Both the position numbers and the translations under genes were made by a program. A DNA stretch of 7,929 nucleotides, from assembly GCA_002351725.1 (NCBI GenBank), contig DEHD01000039.1:1-7929 (forward strand), read 5' to 3'. Of the stretch, positions 1-6,066 are shown piece after piece. Origin of the DNA: Prevotella sp. UBA2809. Lineage in GTDB: Bacteria > Bacteroidota > Bacteroidia > Bacteroidales > Bacteroidaceae. The notes beneath the pieces were generated by a model. It had not been told where the DNA came from, did no database searches, and saw nothing but the letters and a program-made list of their open reading frames with translations. Each line of letters opens with the position of its first letter. Within the stretch, counting starts at the first letter, position 1.

Positions 1-14
1 TCACTTGCGAAAGT

Positions 15-506
15 TCAGTTAAATTTAGTACCCAAAACCTTAACGCATACATTCTCCGACACAACGCTAAGAGGCAATTTCTCGTTGTGGGCTACCTCAA
101 AGTAGCCTTCACCCACTAAATTAACTAGTCTGTCTATGTATCCAAATCCTTGTGAGTACGAAATACTAGAACCCGCATTAAGCCACACCTTCGATCCATC
201 GGGCAATGACAATTGTGTACGCGAGCCTTGCGGAGTGGCTATAACGATATCGCCAAATGATGACTGAATCTCATTCTGTCCTCCTTTATACGAAAGATAG
301 CCTACCGTTACCACCATCAGTAATACTGCTGCTGCATATTTTATCCATCCAAGTCGGAAGGTCTTTGCTTTGGGCTGTGCACCAGCCTCAGCCACACGTT
401 TCTTGAAGGCTGCATATGCTGCATCCTTATCGTACTTGGCCAGGCTTTCTTTACTAACCGATGAGAACCAAATCTCTTTTTCGTTATAGTCCTTATTATC
501 TATCAT
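15..506 (-). pseudogene. FecR-family anti-sigma factor, truncated within the FecR domain
   Basis: FecR-type proteins are inner-membrane anti-sigma factors that hold an ECF sigma factor and release it on a signal from an outer-membrane transducer. This 163-residue product has a cytoplasmic N-terminal part (1-53), one membrane segment (about 54-73) and the start of the periplasmic FecR domain, with the usual pattern TPQGSRTQLSLPDGSKVWLN (91-110), GEGYFEV (132-138) and VLGTKFN (157-163). A TGA stop follows directly (15-17). Family members normally run to about 300-390 residues and continue past this point, so more than half the periplasmic domain is missing. The 14 bases left before the window edge do not read as a FecR continuation in this frame. 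A frameshift, a nonsense mutation, an insertion starting here or a sequence error could explain it. It lies downstream of the sigma gene on the same strand, as expected for its partner. The family call is secure; pseudogene status is inferred. Confidence 0.72.
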
Positions 507-533
507 TATTCTTGTTTGTTATATGGTTGACGA

Positions 534-562
534 TAAAAAAAGTTCTGAGGGTAGTCAGAACT
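534..562 (-). terminator. Intrinsic terminator between sigma and anti-sigma genes
   Basis: A perfect 8-bp inverted repeat (AGTTCTGA at 541-548, TCAGAACT at 555-562) encloses a 6-base loop. Read leftward, the hairpin is followed by a run of seven T (535-541), the classic layout of a Rho-independent terminator. It lies 9 bases after the sigma stop codon and 28 bases before the FecR start. No TAnnTTTG promoter is visible between it and FecR, so FecR expression should depend on read-through. In the other direction the stem is followed by a looser T-run (566-573), but no rightward gene needs it. Confidence 0.78.
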
Positions 563-571
563 CAATATTTT

Positions 572-1171
572 TTAGGCCATGCTCTCAATAAGTATCATCA
601 TAGCCATTGTAAGATACTTTCCAAGATCTTCATGCAACAGAGCCAGCGCATGCTTAATATGATACTTTACAGTGTTAACCGATATCTTAAGTTCCTGCGC
701 AATCTCCTCGTACTTCCTATTTTCAAACCTGCTCATATTAAATACCCTACGACACTCATCAGGCAATCTATTTATGGCATTCATTATTTCATCCTCCAAC
801 TCTTTCTCTAACAATTTACCAAGAGGGTAGTCATCATCTTTCACATACTGCAAAACAGGAAAATCTCTTAATCCTGTATCACTATGAGCCACCTCGCGCT
901 TATGATACTGCGACTTCAAATAATCGATACAGCGATTGCGTACGCATGTCATCAGATAGCTGCGCACACTCGTGTTTATCTCTATAGTCTCTCGTACCTC
1001 CCATAAATGGAATATCACATCGCCAACAATAGTCTCGGCCAGAAAGTCGTCTTTCACATATTGTGCCGCCACATGACACAATATCTGATAATGCTGGTCA
1101 TACAGATATTTGTATGCCGCATCAACGCCATTTTTCAGCTGTTGCACCAATAACGCTTCTGTAGATTCCAT
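572..1171 (-). CDS. ECF-type RNA polymerase sigma-70 factor
   Basis: This 199-residue protein is an extracytoplasmic-function sigma factor, which directs RNA polymerase to a small regulon when released from its anti-sigma partner. Region 2 spans roughly residues 18-88, with the core-binding and -10 recognition helices in FLAETIVGDVIFHLWE (43-58) and SYLMTCVRNRCIDYLK (71-86). Region 4 spans about 132-180 and contains the helix-turn-helix EEIAQELKISVNTVKYHIK (155-173). Region 3 is replaced by a short acidic linker, as is normal for ECF factors. The C-terminal tail after 183 is hydrophobic (LTMAMMILIESMA) and unremarkable for Bacteroidetes members. In this phylum such sigma/FecR pairs usually control an outer-membrane receptor operon next door; that would lie left of position 1 and is not visible. 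The start at 1171 is supported by a promoter 22 bases upstream. The family call is very secure; the regulon is unknown. Confidence 0.93.
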   Translation of the reverse strand: MESTEALLVQQLKNGVDAAYKYLYDQHYQILCHVAAQYVKDDFLAETIVGDVIFHLWEVRETIEINTSVRSYLMTCVRNRCIDYLKSQYHKREVAHSDTGLRDFPVLQYVKDDDYPLGKLLEKELEDEIMNAINRLPDECRRVFNMSRFENRKYEEIAQELKISVNTVKYHIKHALALLHEDLGKYLTMAMMILIESMA

Positions 1172-1193
1172 TGATTAATTTATAGTTTGGGTG

Positions 1194-1223
1194 CAAAGTT
1201 AATAATTTTATTCAAAAAACAAT
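1194..1223 (-). promoter_or_regulatory. Promoter of the ECF sigma gene
   Basis: Reading leftward, a -33-like ATTG (complement of 1220-1223) is followed by 18 bases and TAACTTTG (complement of 1194-1201), which fits the Bacteroidetes -7 consensus TAnnTTTG. The -7 box ends 22 bases before the ATG at 1171, leaving a short leader. The spacer is slightly shorter than the usual 19-21. Its -33 element overlaps that of the divergent LytTR promoter through the palindrome CAATTG (1220-1225). Confidence 0.62.
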
Positions 1224-1253
1224 TGGTTATATCGGGAAAATATTCTATTTTTG
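1222..1253 (+). promoter_or_regulatory. Promoter of the LytTR regulator gene
   Basis: ATTG (1222-1225), a 20-base spacer and TATTTTTG (1246-1253) match the Bacteroidetes promoter pattern. Only 8 bases separate the -7 box from the ATG at 1262, so the transcript leader should be just a few bases long. This promoter also rules out translation from the upstream in-frame TTG at 1187, which would lie outside the transcript. Confidence 0.66.
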
Positions 1254-1261
1254 CACCCGAA

Positions 1262-2083
1262 ATGTCAATATTATCCCGAAAATACCCGTTTCCAATTAGC
1301 AGTCACTGGCTTAGAGACTGCATTATGTATTGTATCATCGTGTTTCTGATACTTTATTTACTGCAACCATTTGGGTTCAGCATGTATCAGGGAAACAAGC
1401 TTTTGGTGTCACTACTGTTCGGATTTGTTACATTCTGCAGCTGTTTGGTTTTCGGACTTGCCGAACGCCCATTACACAAGAATATCACCCCTTGGCGTAT
1501 ATGGCACGAGTCGTTGTCTATTCTCTGTCTGATACTTTTTATAGGCATTTGCAACTTTCTGGTGTTTTCGGTAGTATTTTCATTCCCAATCACACTCGAT
1601 TTGTTACTACTGTTCCTATACTGGACACTTATTATCGGTGTGTTTGTAACCATCTGTTCTGTAAGCCTAAGCTACTACCGCTACCTGCGCAACCAACTCG
1701 AAGCCCTTCTCGACAAAACAACCGATCAGCAGACCGACATAACTATCACCATACACGATACAAACGTTAGGGGAAACGATCTGCTAATCCCTATCAACAA
1801 CCTGCTATATATCGAGGCGCAGAAAAATAATGTATCTGTATGTTATATAAATAATGATAAGATAGCTACTGCCGAGATACACACCACACTTGCAGCCGTA
1901 CTTGACGACCTGCAGACTTACCAGAACATCTTCCAATGCCACCGCTCATTTGTGGTAAATCTTAACAATATCACCTCAGCCCAAGGTAACTCAAATGGCT
2001 ATCAGCTTAAGCTTGGCACGTGCCCCACAATAGTGCCGGTTTCGCGTACATACGTGCCAAAACTTAAGTCTTTTATCGCTTAG
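1262..2083 (+). CDS. Membrane-anchored LytTR-domain transcriptional regulator
   Basis: The 273-residue protein joins four predicted membrane segments (about 20-39, 47-67, 86-108 and 112-136) to a C-terminal LytTR DNA-binding domain (about 165-270). LytTR signatures are visible: LLYIEAQKNNVSV (181-193), FQCHRSFVVNLNNI (224-237) and VPVSRTYVPKLK (258-269). There is no receiver or kinase domain, so it is a one-component regulator that probably senses something in or near the inner membrane. A basic PYPF-like stretch precedes the first membrane segment, as I recall for Bacteroidetes relatives; together with the promoter at 1222-1253 it favours ATG 1262 over the in-frame TTG at 1187 or ATG at 1325. 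The stop codon TAG is also the first three bases of a 20-bp repeat array that leads into the receptor promoter, making this protein the obvious candidate to bind that array. The sensed signal is unknown. Confidence 0.9.
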   Translation: MSILSRKYPFPISSHWLRDCIMYCIIVFLILYLLQPFGFSMYQGNKLLVSLLFGFVTFCSCLVFGLAERPLHKNITPWRIWHESLSILCLILFIGICNFLVFSVVFSFPITLDLLLLFLYWTLIIGVFVTICSVSLSYYRYLRNQLEALLDKTTDQQTDITITIHDTNVRGNDLLIPINNLLYIEAQKNNVSVCYINNDKIATAEIHTTLAAVLDDLQTYQNIFQCHRSFVVNLNNITSAQGNSNGYQLKLGTCPTIVPVSRTYVPKLKSFIA

Positions 2084-2152
2084 TCATTCGTCCTTTTTTC
2101 TAGTCATTCGTCTGGCGGGTTAGTTATCTGTCAGCCTTTCTAGCCGTCTGTC
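2081..2152 (+). promoter_or_regulatory. Four direct repeats at 20-bp period, probable LytTR operator
   Basis: Four copies begin at 2081, 2101, 2121 and 2141: TAGTCATTCGTC, TAGTCATTCGTC, TAGTTATCTGTC and TAGCCGTCTGTC. The first two are identical over 12 bases. All share TAG at the start and GTC at the end, and the variable positions are almost all pyrimidine or purine exchanges. The 8-base linkers are unrelated to each other. The array starts in the LytTR stop codon and ends 7 bases before the -33 TTTG of the receptor promoter. LytTR proteins are known to bind direct repeats about two helical turns apart, so a LytTR activator site is the natural reading. The repeats are directly visible; the binding protein is inferred. 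Confidence 0.82.
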
Positions 2153-2159
2153 CCGCAAA

Positions 2160-2191
2160 TTTGGAAGTATCGTATTACCTTTCTATCTTTG
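2160..2191 (+). promoter_or_regulatory. Promoter of the TonB-dependent receptor operon
   Basis: TTTG (2160-2163), exactly 20 bases, then TATCTTTG (2184-2191) is a full match to the Bacteroidetes promoter pattern. Only 4 bases lie between the -7 box and the ATG at 2196, so transcription should start at or next to the start codon. The repeat array sits directly upstream, a position typical of activator binding. Confidence 0.8.
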
Positions 2192-2195
2192 CGGC

Positions 2196-4247
2196 ATGAA
2201 ACAACAATTCGCACATATCATCATCTTGCTGCTCGTAGCCTTGAGTGCTAAGAGTCAGACCACCGTTTCGGGTGTTGTAACCAACGGGCACGAACCGCTC
2301 GCAGGTGCTAATGTATTTATAGTAGGTACCATCGACGGTTGCCTAACCGACTCACTTGGCCGTTTTTCGTTCAAAACAACAATAAAAGACGAAGCAACCC
2401 TACGCGTTACCTATATGGGATTTAATGACTACACGCAATCCATCACCCTCTCATCTTCTACCCATCTTGCCATCCGCCTTCACGAACGTGCCACAGCCAT
2501 AGATGAAGTCGTTGTTACAGCCAGCACATACAGCTTTGGTAAGAGCGATAACTTCAAGACTATGAACGCCCTCGATGTTGTTATGAGCGGCAATTCATGT
2601 GGCGACATTGTGGCCTCACTGCAGTCGTTGCCCGGCACACAGAAGGTGGGCGAAGACGGGAAACTATATGTACGCGGTGGTGAAAGTGAAGAATGCCAGA
2701 CATTTGTAAACGGCATGCACGTGCTTGTACCATACTCCACCAATACAGAGAACACTGCCGTTCGCGGTCGTTTCTCTCCATTTCTGTTCAAAGGCATCAA
2801 CTTTTCACTTGCCGGCTATAGTGGTGAATATGGTCAGGCACTCTCTGCTGTGCTTCCTATGGAGACTACCGATTTGGCCACAAGCGATAAGTTCGGTGTC
2901 AGTGCTTCACTTGTCGACTGGAACATCGGCGGCACCAAGGTTTTTACCAGTAGTGCACTATCATTCAATGCAGCCCTCACCAGTATGGGACTCTACGACC
3001 GTCTGTTCGCCCAGCGCCAAGACTTAACTCGCCCATACCGCAAGTTCTCTGGCGAGGCACAATATAAAAAGGAATATAATGGGCGAGGCGTGTTGAAATC
3101 ATACGTAGGTTACGATTTTACATCCGTGGGACTTCATCAGGACGAGCGCCACATAAGCCTTAAAGAGCATAACGTCTATGCCAACCTCACATATAAAACT
3201 CCTATAGGGAGAGGCTATACTCTTTTTGCAGGTTTTGCCAACAGCACCGTATTTAACCATATAGACGATGCCGTTAACGCAGGCGACCATTACCGCAACT
3301 TCCGCAACGAGGTTCACCTTAAGGCCGAACTGCGAAAGGTATACAATAGTGTACTTAAGCTACAGGCCGGTGTTGAAGATTATAATCGAAACAGCACATT
3401 GCGTTTTGCACCTTACCGATACAACCTTGATTATAACATCCTAGCAACCCATATCGATGCCCAATGGCGTATTATGCCAAAGCTTTTCCTTCATGTAGCG
3501 GCCAGAATGGAGATGATGGATCATCATTATCAGCTTATGCCACGAACCACGCTCAGCTATATCCCAAACAAGCGATGGCAGTTCTCATTAGTAGCAGGTC
3601 AATACAGCCAGACTGCCGAAGACGATATCTTGGCCCAAAGCAACAAATCACTATGTCAGAGCACAGCCAGCCATATCATTCTTTCGATGCAATACAACTT
3701 TGCATCATCACTGCTGCGCATAGAGCCTTATTATAAAAGGTATAGCCATCTGCCATTGCTGCACAACGGCATCTACCAGTCAGATGGCTATGGAAACAGT
3801 AAAGGTGTGGATATATATGTCGAGAATCACTCGATTAGTAGCCGACTCACTACAACGCTGGCTTATTCCTTTAACGATTCAGAACGGTTGTATATGGACA
3901 ATACAGAGCCATGCGCCCCTGGTTTTGCATCTCGCCACAACTTGCGCCTTACTGCAAAATACGCTATTGCCAAGTTTATTATTGGTATTGCCAACAGCTA
4001 TGCCACTGGCCGCCACTTTGCGAATGGCACAACTCCATATTATAACAGTCTGGATGCCAACATCACCTATCTGCTCAGTCCGAAGGTCATTCTATATTCT
4101 TCACTGAACAACATTCTGGGGCGCACCAATATCTTCCGTTATGATGCAGCCGGAAACGGCATCACATCATCACGTGACAGATTCTTTTACATCGGTATTT
4201 TTGTTTCACTTAAAAATAATAAAGCTTATGACATCTCAAATTTTTAA
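2196..4247 (+). CDS. TonB-dependent outer-membrane receptor with carboxypeptidase-regulatory-like domain
   Basis: This 683-residue protein should be an outer-membrane beta-barrel that imports a ligand with energy from TonB/ExbBD. It has a signal peptide (1-20, cut near SAKSQ), a carboxypeptidase-regulatory-like beta-sandwich (about 22-96, with the typical GxPLAGANVF and DSLGRFSF patterns), a TonB-box-like DEVVVTA (103-109), a plug (about 120-225, with LYVRGGESEECQTFVNGM at 157-174 and GYSGEYGQALSAVL at 207-220), and a barrel from about 230 to the C-terminal phenylalanine. It is shorter than SusC-type glycan receptors (about 1000 residues) and has no SusD neighbour, so a polysaccharide role is not supported. 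The ligand cannot be told from sequence. The signal peptide fixes the start at 2196, 4 bases after a perfect -7 box. Its end overlaps the next gene by 20 bases. It is probably controlled by the upstream LytTR regulator. Confidence 0.9.
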   Translation: MKQQFAHIIILLLVALSAKSQTTVSGVVTNGHEPLAGANVFIVGTIDGCLTDSLGRFSFKTTIKDEATLRVTYMGFNDYTQSITLSSSTHLAIRLHERATAIDEVVVTASTYSFGKSDNFKTMNALDVVMSGNSCGDIVASLQSLPGTQKVGEDGKLYVRGGESEECQTFVNGMHVLVPYSTNTENTAVRGRFSPFLFKGINFSLAGYSGEYGQALSAVLPMETTDLATSDKFGVSASLVDWNIGGTKVFTSSALSFNAALTSMGLYDRLFAQRQDLTRPYRKFSGEAQYKKEYNGRGVLKSYVGYDFTSVGLHQDERHISLKEHNVYANLTYKTPIGRGYTLFAGFANSTVFNHIDDAVNAGDHYRNFRNEVHLKAELRKVYNSVLKLQAGVEDYNRNSTLRFAPYRYNLDYNILATHIDAQWRIMPKLFLHVAARMEMMDHHYQLMPRTTLSYIPNKRWQFSLVAGQYSQTAEDDILAQSNKSLCQSTASHIILSMQYNFASSLLRIEPYYKRYSHLPLLHNGIYQSDGYGNSKGVDIYVENHSISSRLTTTLAYSFNDSERLYMDNTEPCAPGFASRHNLRLTAKYAIAKFIIGIANSYATGRHFANGTTPYYNSLDANITYLLSPKVILYSSLNNILGRTNIFRYDAAGNGITSSRDRFFYIGIFVSLKNNKAYDISNF

Positions 4248-4707
4248 GCAGTTCGCTGCTATCGTAGTGTTCATTTTCGCAGGAGTAGTTAACATCAATG
4301 CCCAGCAGGCCAATGCCGACGACATGCTTCAACTCATTGCCAAGCTGCAACGCCTTGAGGCCATGCAGCCGGATAGTGTCGGCCCTAAATATCAGCTGGC
4401 TTTGCAGAGCCTTAACTATACCATTATGAATCCACATGCGCCACAAACCGAGAACGTTTTGGCGCAAGCTGAAGAGACCATCAGCAAGATGGAAAAAATG
4501 AAGGGTGCCGATCAAAGCGACCTATGCACCCTTCGTGGTTTTCTCTATATGGTACGCATTGTTCAGAATCCCGCTCAGAACGGCCAGCGTTACTACATGG
4601 ATGTAATGCAGAACTACGAAAAGGCTCTTCGCCTTAATCCTAACAATGGCCTTGCTCAACAGCTTCAACAGAAGTTTCTTGAGGGCATGAAGCAGCACAC
4701 CAATTAA
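4228..4707 (+). CDS. Small secreted TPR-like helical protein, receptor partner of unknown function
   Basis: The 159-residue product has a signal peptide (1-25, ending VNINAQ) and then appears all helical. Residues 120-150 (QRYYMDVMQNYEKALRLNPNNGLAQQ and following) look like one tetratricopeptide repeat, and 30-95 could form further degenerate helical pairs. There is no lipobox cysteine, so it is probably soluble in the periplasm. I recall TPR-like proteins with a similar central pattern next to receptors of this kind in other Bacteroidetes, but cannot check this here. ATG 4228 is chosen because it starts a good signal peptide and is preceded by an A-rich stretch; an in-frame ATG at 4141 would put about 29 unsuitable residues in front. 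The gene overlaps the receptor by 20 bases (4228-4247), implying co-transcription and probably coupled translation. A role with the receptor, such as binding the cargo or plug, is inference only. Confidence 0.8.
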   Translation: MTSQIFKQFAAIVVFIFAGVVNINAQQANADDMLQLIAKLQRLEAMQPDSVGPKYQLALQSLNYTIMNPHAPQTENVLAQAEETISKMEKMKGADQSDLCTLRGFLYMVRIVQNPAQNGQRYYMDVMQNYEKALRLNPNNGLAQQLQQKFLEGMKQHTN

Positions 4708-4710
4708 GCA

Positions 4711-5976
4711 TTACTTGTTGCAGCGCTCAGTGTAGAACTTCTTGAAGTCAGTCCATTTATAATATGGATAGCTCGATGTCGGCACAGGCAGAGTTGCCTC
4801 TTCGCCGTTCATCAGGCACTTCACTAGGATATCATCAGATGCCTTCTTGCTGCGATAGAAAATGAGCTGAATGTTACTGGCCTTACAGGTTTCCCAGCTT
4901 TGGTAACAGTTCTTCACCTCGTTGGGATCCTCCGGATCCTTGTCGGCTCCGTTAATGCCCATCAATACAGTAAGTGGACCGATACAGGTATCGTGACCGA
5001 AGCGCAAATCAGCCACACGGTCGCTACTGCCATCAATGGCGGCAGCGGCCTTTTTCAGTATATCCTGCAAAATGGGTATCATCTGATATTGCGGCCCGAA
5101 CACCCATGAGTACACACCCAGATTGTCACCTTCCCAACGGTCGGCCACTTCCTGATCAGTGATGATGTCACCCATCATTCCCTCATGCTCAATGCTTGGC
5201 AACGATGTGTACAAGTTTATCAAGTTGCTCTCTATATGGTGCTTGCCTCCAGGCAGTCCTTCAGTACTTGTAAACACGCGCTGCAGCAGATTTTTGCGCA
5301 AGTTATCCTCACCTTTAAAAATATCGCGATTCTTCTCATAGCGAGGTTTCAGGTCTTTCGGATAGTTATGCTTCACAGGATTACGACTATCTGTTGGAAC
5401 CACCCCGTCGAGTGTAAAACGCGATGACTGCTCTCGTATTTCCAGTTTGGGGTTGCACTGCACCAATTCCTGACAGAACGCTGCCATACTGATAACACAT
5501 CGGCCAACCAACGATGATATGGCTAATACGTTTCCACCTTTTTCAAACACCTCGGGGAAGTTGTTATACATCGTGCGAGCTATGCCTTGATGCTGTTTCC
5601 AACCCACTTCGGTCAGTTCTTCAACACCCGTCATCAATTCATCTTTTGCCGCCATGAACTTCAGGCGGAACTCCTCACCTGCAGGTGTTAGCAGCTGTTT
5701 CTGGTGAGCCACTGTGAGCAAGGTGTCAAGCTCCTTATACAAACTGGTACTCCAATAATAGCGCGAACCATGACGTGCATAATGACTGATATAGAAAGGT
5801 TTATAACCCTTTGGAGCCTTGGTCAGTTTCACTTCGCCGGTTTGCTTGTACGGATAGTCAGTACCAAAAGCCCTGCGAGGGTCATCCTTCAAACGATCTA
5901 ATGCAGAAACACCTTGTGCAAAGGCCGATACAACGGTAAGTAGCACAAAAAGTACTGATAGAAAACTCTTCTTCAT
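4711..5976 (-). CDS. Exported histidine acid phosphatase family protein (phytase/MINPP-like)
   Basis: This 421-residue protein belongs to branch 2 of the histidine phosphatase superfamily, which hydrolyses phosphomonoesters through a phosphohistidine intermediate. It has a signal peptide (1-20, VVSAFAQ), so it should act in the periplasm or at the cell surface. The catalytic motif is RHGSRYY (68-74), with nucleophile H69 and phosphate-binding R68 and R72. A further likely pocket arginine is in SSLVGRC (154-160), and the C-terminal His-Asp pair is in FGHDT (326-330). The proline usual in RHGxRxP is replaced. The His-Asp pair resembles acid phosphatases and phytases more than the His-Ala-Glu of MINPP enzymes; the substrate remains open. 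ATG 5976 is chosen because it starts the signal peptide and sits below a perfect promoter. The in-frame ATG at 6069 lies upstream of that promoter. The gene converges on the TPR gene with 3 bases between stops. Confidence 0.88.
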   Translation of the reverse strand: MKKSFLSVLFVLLTVVSAFAQGVSALDRLKDDPRRAFGTDYPYKQTGEVKLTKAPKGYKPFYISHYARHGSRYYWSTSLYKELDTLLTVAHQKQLLTPAGEEFRLKFMAAKDELMTGVEELTEVGWKQHQGIARTMYNNFPEVFEKGGNVLAISSLVGRCVISMAAFCQELVQCNPKLEIREQSSRFTLDGVVPTDSRNPVKHNYPKDLKPRYEKNRDIFKGEDNLRKNLLQRVFTSTEGLPGGKHHIESNLINLYTSLPSIEHEGMMGDIITDQEVADRWEGDNLGVYSWVFGPQYQMIPILQDILKKAAAAIDGSSDRVADLRFGHDTCIGPLTVLMGINGADKDPEDPNEVKNCYQSWETCKASNIQLIFYRSKKASDDILVKCLMNGEEATLPVPTSSYPYYKWTDFKKFYTERCNK

Positions 5977-6004
5977 TTCTTTTCGTAATTTAGTTATTCG
6001 GGCG

Positions 6005-6036
6005 CAAAAATACAACAACTTAGCGAAATAGCCAAA
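6005..6036 (-). promoter_or_regulatory. Promoter of the histidine acid phosphatase gene
   Basis: Reading leftward, TTTG (complement of 6033-6036), 20 bases, then TATTTTTG (complement of 6005-6012) is a full Bacteroidetes promoter match. It leaves 28 bases to the ATG at 5976. A ten-base homopolymer (T at 6054-6063; A on the transcribed strand's sense) lies 17 bases beyond the -33 element and may act as an UP-like A-tract. Confidence 0.76.
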
Positions 6037-6066
6037 CTTTTTTGAAACAAAAATTTTTTTTTTGTT

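Noticed and set aside
461..811. Rightward 116-codon open frame opposite the sigma and FecR genes
   Set aside because: It covers the terminator and antisense of two recognised genes, and the product has no domain-like pattern.
1187..1261. N-terminal extension of the LytTR protein from a TTG start at 1187
   Set aside because: It lies upstream of and across the predicted promoter (1222-1253), and the family-like N-terminus begins at ATG 1262.
2081..2160. The 20-bp repeats as a CRISPR array or tandem minisatellite
   Set aside because: Repeats and spacers are too short for CRISPR, and the linkers are unrelated, so it is not simple tandem duplication; a regulatory array fits better.
4141..4227. 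Longer TPR-like protein starting at ATG 4141
   Set aside because: It would overlap the receptor by more than 100 bases and place a non-signal stretch before a good signal peptide at 4228.
2196..4247. SusC-type glycan uptake receptor
   Set aside because: The protein is much shorter than SusC proteins and no SusD-like gene follows.
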